This document shows, in pieces, positions 1-8,188 of a DNA stretch of 36,783 nucleotides. The stretch covers positions 1 to 36,783 of the forward strand of contig DASTPT010000007.1 in assembly GCA_035762085.1 (NCBI GenBank), given 5' to 3'. The position numbers and the translations under genes are program-made. The notes under the pieces are model-generated. The model searched no databases and was not told the origin of the DNA. It saw only the letters and a program-made list of their open reading frames with translations. The stretch is from HRBIN12 sp035762085 (GTDB taxonomy: Bacteria; Actinomycetota; UBA4738; HRBIN12). How positions within the stretch are numbered: position 1 is the stretch's first letter; each line of letters begins with the position of its first letter.

Positions 1-13
1 CCGGGGTGGGAGC

Positions 14-1051
14 GTGAGCTCGGCGCTCGTCGTGCGGGCGCCGCTCGCGTGGCTCGGGACCGGCTCCGTCGTCCGCGACGTCGCCGTGGTGGTCGAGCGG
101 GGTCTCGTGGCCTACGCGGGTCCGGCCGCCGACGCCCCCGAGCCCGCCGAGCGCGAGGAGTTCGACGTCGACGGCTTCCTGATGCCGGCCGTGGCCGACC
201 GGCACGTCCACATCGGGCTGGCCGACCCGGCGACCGTGATCCTGCGCGGCGTCACGGCCGTGCGCGACTGTGGCTGGCCCGCCGACGTCATCTTCCCGCT
301 CGCCGACGCGTCCGAGATGCCCAGCTTCACCGGCCCGCTGATCCGCGCGGTTGGCCCGATCCTCACCGCGCCAGGGGGGTACCCGTCCCGGGAGCGCTGG
401 GCGCCCCCGGGCACCAGCCTGGAGGTGCACGATCCGGGCGAGGCGGAGCGCGCGGTACGGATGCTGGCCGGTCGTGGCGCGGTCGCGATCAAGCTCTCGC
501 TGAACTCGGTCGCGGGGCCCACCCTCCGGGACGCGGACCTCGAGGCGATCTGCTCGGCGGCGGCCGAGGCCCGACTCCCCGTCGTCGCCCACGTCGAGGG
601 CCAGGGGCAGGCCGAGCGGGCGCTCGGGGCCGGCGTCCGCGAGATCGCGCACACGCCGTGGACCGAGCGGCTGTCCGACTCGGTCGTGGAGTCCCTCGCG
701 AAGCGCACGCGGATCGTCTCGACGCTCGACATCCAGAGCTTCGGCGGCGACACGTCGGAGGTCCGAACGGCCGTGGACAACCTCCGCCGCTTCCACGAGG
801 CGGGCGGCATGGTCCTGTACGGCACCGACCTGGGCAACGGGCCGATCCCGCCGGGCGTGGACGTCCGCGAGGTCCTGCTGCTCCGCCAGGCGGGCCTGAC
901 CGTCGAGGAGATCCTCCAGGCGATGGCCCGCGGTCCGCTGCAGCGCAACGCGCCGGGAGACCTCCTCGCGCTCGGGAGGAACCCGTTCGAGGAGCTCGAC
1001 GCGGTCGAGGACGTGCGGCTGGTCGTCCGCGGCGGTCGCGTGGTGGCCTGA
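14..1051 (+). CDS. metal-dependent amidohydrolase (imidazolonepropionase-like superfamily)
   Basis: A 345-aa protein of the amidohydrolase superfamily, cytoplasmic by its lack of a signal peptide. Visible metal-site candidates are H64-V-H66 after strand 1, K160 (candidate carbamylated lysine), H193, H213 and D272 in a YGTD motif. These are the usual HxH, Lys, His, His, Asp set of a TIM-barrel hydrolase. Residues 1-60 and the last 30 form the small flanking beta domain typical of the superfamily. The GTG start at 14 follows a G-rich stretch at 4-11 that can act as ribosome-binding site; the window edge hides any promoter. The substrate cannot be told; cyclic amides, imides and dipeptides are common in this branch. 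The next gene begins 71 nt downstream with its own strong ribosome-binding site. Confidence 0.85.
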   Translation: MSSALVVRAPLAWLGTGSVVRDVAVVVERGLVAYAGPAADAPEPAEREEFDVDGFLMPAVADRHVHIGLADPATVILRGVTAVRDCGWPADVIFPLADASEMPSFTGPLIRAVGPILTAPGGYPSRERWAPPGTSLEVHDPGEAERAVRMLAGRGAVAIKLSLNSVAGPTLRDADLEAICSAAAEARLPVVAHVEGQGQAERALGAGVREIAHTPWTERLSDSVVESLAKRTRIVSTLDIQSFGGDTSEVRTAVDNLRRFHEAGGMVLYGTDLGNGPIPPGVDVREVLLLRQAGLTVEEILQAMARGPLQRNAPGDLLALGRNPFEELDAVEDVRLVVRGGRVVA

Positions 1052-1122
1052 GGGCGCTTGCGCCGTCCGTCCGGAGCCGGTAGACACGTCGGGTCCGACC
1101 GGGCGCACACGAGGAGGTCGCC

Positions 1123-2208
1123 ATGAGCACGACCCAGACGCCGCCGGCGCTCGCGCCCGGGGCCCAGATCCTGCCCGAGGAGCTCGGGCTCACCCAACGC
1201 AACCACAGCTTCCATCTCGAGGGGCTGCGGTACGACGTCACGCCGATCGGCATGCACTATCTGCTGATCCACTTCGACATCCCCGACGCCGACGAGCAGG
1301 CGTGGCGGGTGTCGATCGGCGGGCTCGTGCGGAACCCGCTCGAGCTCTCGATCGCCGACCTGCGGGCGCGTCCGGCGGTGACGATGCCGGTGACGATGGA
1401 GTGTGCGGGCAACGGCCGCGCCCGTCTGACGCCCCGGCCGGTCTCGCAGCCGTGGCTCGACGAGGCCATCGGGACCGCGTCGTGGACCGGCACCCCGCTC
1501 GCTCCGATCCTGGAGGAGGCGGGGCTCGACGAGGACGCCGTCGAGATCGTGTTCGCCGGCGCCGACCGTGGGATCCAGGGTGGCGTCGAGCAGGACTACG
1601 AGCGGAGCCTCACGATCGCAGAGGCGACGAGGGAGGGCGTGCTCCTCGCCTACGAGGTGAACGGGCTGCCGCTGCCGCCCCAGCACGGGTATCCCGTGCG
1701 GCTGCTCGTCCCGGGCTGGTACGGGATGACCAGCGTGAAGTGGCTCACGAGGATCAGCGCGGTGGCGGAGCCCTTCGAGGGCTTCCAGATGGACGTCTAC
1801 CGGATGCGTGAGGAACCGGACGAACGCGGGGTCCCCGTCACGCGGATGCAGCCCCGGGCGTTGATGATCCCGCCCGGCATCCCGGACTTCCTGACGCGCG
1901 ATCGGCTCGTCGACGCCGGCCCGATCGAGCTGGTCGGTCGGGCCTGGTCGGGATGGGCGTCGATCGCCGACGTCGAGGTCTCGGTGGACGGCGGTGCCTG
2001 GACGGCGGCCGAGCTCGGCACCCCGCCCGGCCAATACGCGTGGGTCCGGTGGCGGTGGCGCTGGGACGCGGAACCCGGCGAGCACGAACTCGCGTGCCGC
2101 GCCACGGACGCCGCCGGCAACGCGCAGCCCGAGGAGCCTCGGTGGAACCACCACGGGTTCCAGAACAACGCCGTCCAGCGTGTCGGCGTGACGGTGCGGG
2201 AGCCTTAG
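1123..2208 (+). CDS. sulfite-oxidase-family molybdopterin-dependent oxidoreductase
   Basis: A 361-aa molybdenum-cofactor enzyme of the sulfite oxidase fold. The Mo-binding domain covers about residues 40-215, with candidate Mo-ligand cysteine C94 in MECAGNGR and the family motif HGYPVRLLVPGWYG at 189-201. Residues about 235-361 form the Ig-like Mo-co dimerisation domain. No heme b5 domain, no twin-arginine signal and no membrane helix is seen, so it is probably soluble and cytoplasmic. It would need another electron acceptor than a fused heme. Real sulfite oxidation is not shown; many relatives have unknown substrates. The ATG start is preceded by GAGGAGG at spacing 6. Its stop codon overlaps that of the convergent aminotransferase. 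Confidence 0.88.
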   Translation: MSTTQTPPALAPGAQILPEELGLTQRNHSFHLEGLRYDVTPIGMHYLLIHFDIPDADEQAWRVSIGGLVRNPLELSIADLRARPAVTMPVTMECAGNGRARLTPRPVSQPWLDEAIGTASWTGTPLAPILEEAGLDEDAVEIVFAGADRGIQGGVEQDYERSLTIAEATREGVLLAYEVNGLPLPPQHGYPVRLLVPGWYGMTSVKWLTRISAVAEPFEGFQMDVYRMREEPDERGVPVTRMQPRALMIPPGIPDFLTRDRLVDAGPIELVGRAWSGWASIADVEVSVDGGAWTAAELGTPPGQYAWVRWRWRWDAEPGEHELACRATDAAGNAQPEEPRWNHHGFQNNAVQRVGVTVREP

Positions 2209-3344
2209 CGCACCCGCGCGAGCTCCTCGAAGCAGCGATCGACGTCCGCCTCGGTGTTGAAGAAGTGCGGGCTGATCCGCAGGCCGTCGCCGCGGAAGTC
2301 CGTGCAGACGTCACGGTCCAGCAGCGCGTGACAGATCCGTTCGGCGTCGGGGCCGACCCCGACGTTCACGACGCCACCCCGCGCGGCCCGGTCGCGCGGC
2401 GAGCGCACCGGCAGACCCATCGCGTCTGCCCGCTCGATCACGTGGTCCGTGAGCTCGCCCTGCCGAGCACGGATCCGGGCCGGGGTGACCTCCGCGATGA
2501 CGTCCATCCCGCCCTGCGCGAGGAACACCACCGGAGCCGGCGGCGTGCCGTGCTCGAGCCGACGGGCGTCCGGGTGGTACTCGAGACGCCGCGGGTCGAA
2601 CGAGAACGGGTCCGCCGTAGCGAACCAGCCCGTGACGGCCGGCTCCAGGCTCGGCAGCAGCTCCCGACGGGCGTACAGGAAGGCGAGACCAGGGCCGCCG
2701 CACATCCACTTCAGCACGCCGGCGGTGTACAGGTCGCACCCCAGATCGTGCAGGTCGAGCGGGACGATCCCCAGGCCGTGGTAGTCGTCGACGAACGACA
2801 GCGCGCCGCGCTCTCGGGCGATCCGGCAGACCTCCTTCGCGTCGACCAGCGCGCTCGAGCGGTACAGGACGCGGTTCACCATCACGAGCGCGGTCCGCTC
2901 GTCGATCGCCCGGTCGAACTCCTCGAGCGGGATCGTCAGGCCGTTGGGGGAGCGGAGCCACTCGACCTCCACGCCCCGCGACCGCTGCGCGAGCCACACG
3001 TGCCCGTCGGTCGGGAAGTCCAGCTCGGACAGGACGACCTTCGGGCGCTCGGTCAGATCCAGGGCCGAGGCGACCGTCGAGATCGCGATCGAGATGTTCG
3101 TCGTGATCGCGACCTCGCCGGGGTCGCAGCTCACGAGCGCGCCGAAGGCGCGCTTCAACTCGCCCATCGCGGGGAAGACGTGCTCGAACCAGACGTGGTC
3201 GGGCGCCCCGAGACCGGCCCAGGCCTCGAGGTAGCCCTCGAGCCGTTCGCGCGCGCGGGACCCGATCGGGCCGAGCGACGCGCTGATCAGATAGGTCTTG
3301 CGCCGAAGGACCGGGAACTCGTCCCGGTAGTCCGCGAGGTCCAT
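2205..3344 (-). CDS. PLP-dependent class V aminotransferase / cysteine desulfurase-like
   Basis: A 379-aa class V (fold type I) PLP enzyme. The Schiff-base lysine is probably K212 in AGVLKWMCGG. The pyridine-nitrogen aspartate and stacking partner lie in FVDDYHG (D186 to H189), the usual D-x-x-Q/H arrangement. There is no obvious mobile cysteine loop near the C-terminus of the SufS or IscS kind, so isopenicillin-N-epimerase-like or selenocysteine-lyase-like chemistry is as likely as sulfur mobilisation. The ATG at 3344 lies exactly 6 nt after a TACCAT hexamer, so it is probably made from a leaderless message of its own although it follows the VOC gene by only 22 nt. The substrate is unknown. 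Confidence 0.85.
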   Translation of the reverse strand: MDLADYRDEFPVLRRKTYLISASLGPIGSRARERLEGYLEAWAGLGAPDHVWFEHVFPAMGELKRAFGALVSCDPGEVAITTNISIAISTVASALDLTERPKVVLSELDFPTDGHVWLAQRSRGVEVEWLRSPNGLTIPLEEFDRAIDERTALVMVNRVLYRSSALVDAKEVCRIARERGALSFVDDYHGLGIVPLDLHDLGCDLYTAGVLKWMCGGPGLAFLYARRELLPSLEPAVTGWFATADPFSFDPRRLEYHPDARRLEHGTPPAPVVFLAQGGMDVIAEVTPARIRARQGELTDHVIERADAMGLPVRSPRDRAARGGVVNVGVGPDAERICHALLDRDVCTDFRGDGLRISPHFFNTEADVDRCFEELARVR

Positions 3345-3350
3345 CGCCGC

Positions 3351-3356
3351 ATGGTA
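3351..3356 (-). promoter_or_regulatory. predicted -10 element (TACCAT), leaderless start of the aminotransferase
   Basis: On the minus strand TACCAT is followed by six bases and then the ATG at 3344, which puts the expected transcription start on the start codon. No -35 match is evident. Confidence 0.5.
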
Positions 3357-3366
3357 CGCGGGACCG

Positions 3367-3795
3367 TCAGCGTCGCGCCCCCGGCGCGATGAGACCGTGG
3401 GGCCGGTAGACGTACTCGAGCTTCAGGCGATCGGGGTCCTCGAAGTAGACGGCGTAGTTCGGCGCGTCCTCGGTCCCCATCTCCATCGGACCGCCGTAGA
3501 GGATCGTCGTCCCGTGCTCGACGAGCCAGCCGTGGAGCTCGTCGACCGCCTCGTGCGTCGGCGCCGGGAACGCCAGGTGGTTCACGCCGATGCGCTTGCG
3601 GTGGAAGCCGTGGTACAGGAACGGCTCGCGCGTCTGCACGAGCGTGATGTAACAGGCGTCGGTCCCGAACGAGATCCAGTGCTGTCCGCGCTCGACCTCC
3701 GTGAGCCCGAAGCGGCCGAGCAGGTCGCGGTAGAAGGCCTCGGAGCGTGTCAGGTCCCGGACGTTCAGGTCGAGGTGGTGTAACGCCTGCCCCAT
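3367..3795 (-). CDS. VOC family (glyoxalase/bleomycin-resistance fold) protein
   Basis: A 142-aa single-domain vicinal oxygen chelate protein with the paired beta-alpha-beta-beta-beta modules. Metal-ligand candidates are H7 (HHLDLNV), H73 (VNHLAF) and E127 (LKLEYV), at the positions usual for glyoxalase I or extradiol-type members. The conserved FEDPDRLKLE segment precedes the last ligand. Function within the VOC superfamily (lyase, dioxygenase, resistance protein) cannot be settled from sequence. The start lies 4 nt after the stop of the 102-aa gene, with a GAGG ribosome-binding site inside that gene's last codons, so the two are probably translationally coupled. Confidence 0.85.
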   Translation of the reverse strand: MGQALHHLDLNVRDLTRSEAFYRDLLGRFGLTEVERGQHWISFGTDACYITLVQTREPFLYHGFHRKRIGVNHLAFPAPTHEAVDELHGWLVEHGTTILYGGPMEMGTEDAPNYAVYFEDPDRLKLEYVYRPHGLIAPGARR

Positions 3796-3799
3796 GGCC

Positions 3800-4108
3800 T
3801 CAGTCCTCGATGTCGTCGTCCTCGCCCGACCCGGTGTCCTCGTGCTGGACGAGGTAGTCGATGTAGAAGGGCCGCAGCGCGTCCGCGAGCTCGCCGCGGT
3901 CGGCGTCGACGAGGTCGTTCAGCAACGCGAGCGGCCGCATGATGTCGCTCTCGCTCCGCTCCTCGTCGCCGGCGGCGGCGCGGGCCTCCGGGATCGTCCT
4001 GAGCAGATCCCACAGGAACGACACGTCCACGCGGCGCCAGGCGAGCCGGGTCGCGCGGTCGTGCAGCTCCGCGGACGAGAGGCGGTCGAGCTCGTCGCGC
4101 TCGGTCAC
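3800..4108 (-). CDS. small acidic protein of unknown function
   Basis: A 102-aa protein I do not recognise. It is helical in appearance and ends in a very acidic tail (TGSGEDDDIED), with a tryptophan-containing middle (RLAWRRVDVSFLWDLL) and a second amphipathic stretch around 55-85. No signal peptide, membrane helix or cysteine is present. The GTG start at 4108 is chosen because TATGCT lies exactly 6 nt upstream, as at other leaderless starts here, and because the frame has no other good start nearby. It heads a short minus-strand operon with the VOC gene and is divergent from dinB. A regulatory or partner role is possible but unsupported. Confidence 0.65.
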   Translation of the reverse strand: MTERDELDRLSSAELHDRATRLAWRRVDVSFLWDLLRTIPEARAAAGDEERSESDIMRPLALLNDLVDADRGELADALRPFYIDYLVQHEDTGSGEDDDIED

Positions 4109-4114
4109 GTCCCG

Positions 4115-4120
4115 AGCATA
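4115..4120 (-). promoter_or_regulatory. predicted -10 element (TATGCT), leaderless start of the 102-aa gene
   Basis: Minus-strand TATGCT, then six bases, then GTG at 4108. The same hexamer with the same spacing occurs before the zinc peptidase at 35269. Confidence 0.5.
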
Positions 4121-4122
4121 GA

Positions 4123-4148
4123 CCCGGCGCGGGACGAGCCGCGCCGGG
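4123..4148. repeat. perfect 10-bp inverted repeat in a divergent intergenic region
   Basis: CCCGGCGCGG at 4123-4132 and its exact complement at 4139-4148 are separated by six bases. It lies between the divergent 102-aa gene and dinB, just upstream of the TATGCT element. It could be an operator or simply a GC-rich hairpin; no regulator family is recognised from it. Confidence 0.5.
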
Positions 4149-4183
4149 TGCCGACCATCGGTCGCCCGGGCGAAGATGGCTTG

Positions 4184-5221
4184 GTGAGCGCACGGTGGGT
4201 CCTGCACATGGACCTCGACGAGTTCATCGCGGCCGTCGAGGTGCTCCGCCGGCCGGAGCTGACCGGCCGGCCGGTGGTCGTGGGCGGCGACGGCGACCCG
4301 ACGAAGCGCGGCGTCGTCTCGACCGCGAACTACGAGGCGCGGACCTACGGCATCCGCTCCGGCATGCCGCTGCGGACCGCGCTCAAGCGGTGCCCCGAGG
4401 CCGTGTTCCTGCCGGTCGACGCGCCCGCCTACCTGGCGGCGTCGTCCGAGGCGATGGACACGCTCCGGACGTTCCCCGCGGTCGTCCGGGTGCTCGGCTG
4501 GGACGAGGCCTTCCTCGGCGTCGAGACCGACGACCCGGAGGCGCTCGCGCGGCAGGTGCAACGAGCGGTGCTCGAGCGGACGCGCCTGTGGTGTTCGATC
4601 GGCATCGGCGACACAACGCTCCGAGCCAAGCTCGCGAGCGGGTTCGCGAAGCCGCGCGGGGTCTTCCGGCTCACCGAGGACAACTGGATGGAGGTCATGG
4701 GCGCGTTGCCGACGGCCGAGCTGTTCGGGATCGGACGGAAGACCGCCGCGAAGCTCGAGGCGCTCGGCGTCCGCACGGTCGAGGAGCTCGCACGCGCGGA
4801 CGATGAGCGGCTCGCCGAACGCTTCGGGCCGAGGACCGGCCCGTGGCTCCACGCGGTCGCCCGCGGCGAGGGCGAGCGGCTCGTGACCGACGAGCCATAC
4901 GTGCCCAGGGGCCACGGCAAGGAGCGGACGTTCCAGGCCGACCTGACCGACCCCGCCGAGATCCGGGATCGGACCGCCGCCCTTGCCCGGGAGCTCGCCG
5001 AGGAGCTCGCGGGCGGGGATCGAGCGGTGGTTCGGGTCGTCGTCAAGGTCCGGTTCGCGCCGTTCTTCACGTCCACCCACGGCGTTCGGCTGTCGGCGCC
5101 GACCCTCGACGCCGCGGCGATCGAGCGGGGGGCCCTGGAGGCGCTCGGGCGGTTCGAGCTCGACCGCCCGGTCCGGCTCCTCGGCGTCCGCGCCGAGCTC
5201 GCCGACCCCGGAGCGGCCTGA
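4184..5221 (+). CDS. dinB: Y-family DNA polymerase, DinB2-like, with a non-aromatic steric gate
   Basis: A 345-aa translesion polymerase. Palm motifs are visible: D10-L-D12 in HMDLDEF, YEARTYGIRSGMP near 50-62 and the catalytic D107-E108 in GWDEAFLG. The thumb region carries the SIGIGD...KPRGVF block, an HhH segment lies near 180-205, and the little-finger domain contains GKERTF. The residue after the conserved F14 is I15, where most Pol IV enzymes have Phe or Tyr as steric gate against ribonucleotides. The GWDEAFLG and HMDLDEF forms resemble mycobacterial DinB2, which has Leu at this place. No clear C-terminal clamp-binding motif is seen. GTG at 4184 is chosen; TTG at 4181 is an alternative. 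uvrA follows 58 nt downstream. Confidence 0.9.
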   Translation: MSARWVLHMDLDEFIAAVEVLRRPELTGRPVVVGGDGDPTKRGVVSTANYEARTYGIRSGMPLRTALKRCPEAVFLPVDAPAYLAASSEAMDTLRTFPAVVRVLGWDEAFLGVETDDPEALARQVQRAVLERTRLWCSIGIGDTTLRAKLASGFAKPRGVFRLTEDNWMEVMGALPTAELFGIGRKTAAKLEALGVRTVEELARADDERLAERFGPRTGPWLHAVARGEGERLVTDEPYVPRGHGKERTFQADLTDPAEIRDRTAALARELAEELAGGDRAVVRVVVKVRFAPFFTSTHGVRLSAPTLDAAAIERGALEALGRFELDRPVRLLGVRAELADPGAA

Positions 5222-5266
5222 TCGGCCGTCGGGTCCGGCCCGAGCGAGCGATGTCGGGGTCGCCCG

Positions 5267-5272
5267 TAGAAT
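5267..5272 (+). promoter_or_regulatory. predicted -10 element (TAGAAT) for uvrA, leaderless
   Basis: TAGAAT lies 7 nt before the GTG start of uvrA, and there is no good Shine-Dalgarno sequence between them. No LexA-type palindrome is seen nearby. Confidence 0.5.
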
Positions 5273-5279
5273 CGCGTCC

Positions 5280-8144
5280 GTGGGCACCGACACACTCGTC
5301 ATCCACGGCGCCCGTGAGCACAACCTCAGGAACGTCACGCTGGAGCTGCCGCGCGACAGGCTGATCGTGTTCACGGGTCTGTCCGGCTCCGGCAAGAGCT
5401 CCCTGGCCTTCGACACGATCTACGCCGAGGGCCAGCGCCGGTACGTCGAGTCGCTCTCGGCCTACGCCCGGCAGTTCCTCGGGCAGATGGAGAAGCCCGA
5501 CGTCGACTTCATCGAGGGCCTGTCGCCGGCGATCTCGATCGACCAGAAGTCGACGTCGCGGAACCCGCGCTCGACCGTGGGGACGATCACCGAGGTCTAC
5601 GACTACCTCCGCGTGCTCTTCGCGCGGGTCGGGCACCCGCACTGCCCGAACTGCGGCCGGCCGATCGGACGTCAGACGCCCGAGCAGATCGTCGACCAGG
5701 TGATGGAGCTCCCCGAGGGCACCCGCTTCCAGGTGCTCGCGCCGGTCGTGCGGGGCCGCAAGGGCGAATACGAGAAGCTGCTGCAGGACCTGGCGAAGCG
5801 GGGGTTCGTCCGCGCGCGGATCGACGGCGAGGTCCGCGAGCTGTCCGAGCAGATCCGCCTGCCCCGGCACTACAAGCACACGATCGAGGTCGTCGTCGAC
5901 CGCCTCGTCGCCAAGCCCGACATCCGACGCCGGGTCGCGGACTCGATCGAGACGGCGCTCCAGCTGACCGAGGGCATCGCGGCCGTCGCGGTCCAGACCC
6001 ACGAGGGCGAGGACGTCCAGACGTTCAGCCAGTCCCTCGCCTGCACCTACTGCGGCCTCTCCTTCGAGGAGCTCCAGCCGCGGAACTTCTCGTTCAACTC
6101 GCCGTACGGGGCCTGCCCGACCTGCGACGGGCTCGGCACGCGTCTCGAGGTCGACGCCGAGCTCGCGATCCCCGACCCCGACCTCTCGATCGACGAGGGC
6201 GCGATCGCGCCGTGGGCCGGCTCGCGGCTCGAGTACTGGGAGCGCGTGCTCCAGGCCGTGGCCGACACGCATGGGTTCTCGACGGCGACGCCGTGGAGGA
6301 AGCTGCCGAAGAAGGCACGCGACGTCATCCTGAACGGGTCGTCCACCGAGATCTACGTCCGCTACAAGAACCGGTACGGGCGGATCCGCTCGTACTACAC
6401 CACTTACGAGGGCGTCCTCCCGGTGGTCGAGCGCCGCCACGCCGAGACCGACTCGGACAGCCAGCGCGAGAAGCTCGAGCAGTTCATGCGCGAGATCCCG
6501 TGCCGGGCGTGCGGCGGCGCGCGGCTGAAACCGGAGAGCCTGGCGGTGCGGATCGGGGGCATCAATATCGCGCAGCTCACATCCTGGTCGATCCGGGACA
6601 CGCTCCGGTTCTTCGACGAGGTCGACCTCTCGGAGCGCGAGCACATGATCGCCGAGCGCCTGGTGAAGGAGATCCGCGCGCGGCTGGGATTCCTCGTGGA
6701 CGTCGGGCTCGACTACCTGACGCTCGACCGCGCCTCGGGCACGCTCGCGGGCGGGGAGGCGCAGCGGATCCGGCTGGCCACGCAGATCGGCAGCGGGCTC
6801 GTCGGCGTGCTCTACATCCTCGACGAGCCGTCGATCGGGCTGCACCAGCGCGACAACCGGCGGCTGATCGACACGCTCGTGCGCCTGCGGAACCTGGGGA
6901 ACACACTCATCGTGGTCGAGCACGACGAGGCCACGATCCAGGCTGCCGACTACATCGTGGACATCGGTCCGGGCGCGGGGGAGCACGGGGGCGAGATCGT
7001 GTACTCGGGCGAGCTGCAGGGCCTGCTCGAGTGCGAGGGCTCGATCACCGGCGCGTTCCTCGCGGGCCGCCGGGTGATCCCCACCCCCGAGGTCCGGCGC
7101 TCGCCGGGCGACCGATGGCTGAGGGTGGTCGGCGCGCGCGAGCACAATCTGAAGGACGTCGATCTGCAGATCCCGCTCGGCCTGTTCGTGTGCGTAACGG
7201 GGGTCAGCGGCTCGGGCAAGTCCACGCTCGTGCAGGAGGTGCTCCTGCGGGCGCTGATGCAGAAGGTGTATCGGTCGCGGATCCTGCCGGGCAAGCACCG
7301 CAAGCTCGTCGGCTGGGAGGAGGTCGACAAGGTGATCGACATCGACCAGTCGCCGATCGGGCGGACCCCGCGCTCGAACCCGGCCACGTACACCGGCGTC
7401 TTCGACCACGTCCGCACCCTGTTCAGCCAGGTCCCCGAGGCACGGGTGCGCGGCTACAAGCCTGGCCGGTTCTCGTTCAACGTGCGCGGCGGGCGGTGTG
7501 AGAACTGTGCCGGCGACGGCCAGATCAAGATCGAGATGCACTTCCTCCCCGACGTGTACGTGACCTGCGAGGTCTGCAAGGGGCACCGGTACAACCGCGA
7601 GACGCTCGAGGTGCGGTACAAGAACCGGTCGATCGCCGACGTCCTCGAGATGAGCGTGGACGAGGCGCTCGCGTTCTTCCAGAACATCCCCGTCATCAAG
7701 CGGCACCTGCAGACGCTGTCGGACGTCGGGCTGGGCTATGTGAAGCTCGGGCAGCCGGCGCCCACGCTCTCGGGCGGCGAGGCGCAGCGGATCAAGCTGG
7801 CGGGCGAGCTGCAGAAGCGAGCGACCGGCAACACCCTCTACGTGCTCGACGAGCCCACGACCGGCCTCCACTTCGAGGACATCCGGAAGCTGCTCGCGGT
7901 GCTCCAGCGGCTGGTCTCGGCCGGCAACACGGTGCTCGTGATCGAACACAACCTCGACGTGGTGAAGACCGCCGACTGGATCGTCGACCTGGGTCCGGAG
8001 GGCGGCGACGCGGGCGGTGAGGTCGTGGTGGCCGGCCCCCCCGAGCACGTGGCGGTGCACCCCGACTCGCACACCGGGCGGTTCCTGGCCGAGGTGCTCG
8101 GGACGCTGCCGCTCCAGGCGGTCGGCGCCGGCGCCGACGCGTGA
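5280..8144 (+). CDS. uvrA: excinuclease ABC subunit A
   Basis: A 954-aa damage-recognition ATPase of nucleotide excision repair that loads UvrB on lesions. It has two ABC ATPase halves. Half one has Walker A GLSGSGKS at 33-40, a C-x2-C-x19-C-x2-C zinc module from about residue 254, and signature LAGGEAQR near 490 followed by YILDEPS. Half two has Walker A GVSGSGKS near 641, a second zinc module starting about 740, and signature LSGGEAQR near 830 followed by VLDEPTTGLH. Length matches the family (about 940-970). The GTG start at 5280 places VIHGAREHNL at the expected N-terminus. uvrB is not in this window; uvrC lies 2 kb downstream. Confidence 0.97.
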   Translation: MGTDTLVIHGAREHNLRNVTLELPRDRLIVFTGLSGSGKSSLAFDTIYAEGQRRYVESLSAYARQFLGQMEKPDVDFIEGLSPAISIDQKSTSRNPRSTVGTITEVYDYLRVLFARVGHPHCPNCGRPIGRQTPEQIVDQVMELPEGTRFQVLAPVVRGRKGEYEKLLQDLAKRGFVRARIDGEVRELSEQIRLPRHYKHTIEVVVDRLVAKPDIRRRVADSIETALQLTEGIAAVAVQTHEGEDVQTFSQSLACTYCGLSFEELQPRNFSFNSPYGACPTCDGLGTRLEVDAELAIPDPDLSIDEGAIAPWAGSRLEYWERVLQAVADTHGFSTATPWRKLPKKARDVILNGSSTEIYVRYKNRYGRIRSYYTTYEGVLPVVERRHAETDSDSQREKLEQFMREIPCRACGGARLKPESLAVRIGGINIAQLTSWSIRDTLRFFDEVDLSEREHMIAERLVKEIRARLGFLVDVGLDYLTLDRASGTLAGGEAQRIRLATQIGSGLVGVLYILDEPSIGLHQRDNRRLIDTLVRLRNLGNTLIVVEHDEATIQAADYIVDIGPGAGEHGGEIVYSGELQGLLECEGSITGAFLAGRRVIPTPEVRRSPGDRWLRVVGAREHNLKDVDLQIPLGLFVCVTGVSGSGKSTLVQEVLLRALMQKVYRSRILPGKHRKLVGWEEVDKVIDIDQSPIGRTPRSNPATYTGVFDHVRTLFSQVPEARVRGYKPGRFSFNVRGGRCENCAGDGQIKIEMHFLPDVYVTCEVCKGHRYNRETLEVRYKNRSIADVLEMSVDEALAFFQNIPVIKRHLQTLSDVGLGYVKLGQPAPTLSGGEAQRIKLAGELQKRATGNTLYVLDEPTTGLHFEDIRKLLAVLQRLVSAGNTVLVIEHNLDVVKTADWIVDLGPEGGDAGGEVVVAGPPEHVAVHPDSHTGRFLAEVLGTLPLQAVGAGADA

Positions 8145-8172
8145 TCGGCCCATCGGCCGGGAACGACCTTGC

Positions 8173-8178
8173 TATCAT
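8173..8178 (+). promoter_or_regulatory. predicted -10 element (TATCAT) for the cupredoxin lipoprotein
   Basis: TATCAT ends 10 nt before the ATG at 8189, predicting a leader of about four bases. It overlaps an in-frame upstream ATG at 8177, which argues for 8189 as the true start. Confidence 0.4.
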
Positions 8179-8188
8179 GCGCCCGCCC

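Noticed and set aside
1052..1064. Small hairpin after the amidohydrolase as terminator
   Set aside because: The stem is only four to five base pairs with almost no loop and no T-tract.
2205..3392. Plus-strand frame (from 1953) covering the aminotransferase region
   Set aside because: The minus strand encodes a complete class V aminotransferase with K212 and the DDYH motif; the plus frame has no motif.
4109..5279. LexA/SOS boxes before dinB and uvrA
   Set aside because: No GAAC-N4-GTTC-type palindrome was seen in either upstream region.
5067..8153. Very long open frame antisense to uvrA (over 1000 codons)
   Set aside because: It is the mirror of strong GC-rich codon bias in uvrA; its product is Arg/Asp/Val-rich without any family motif.
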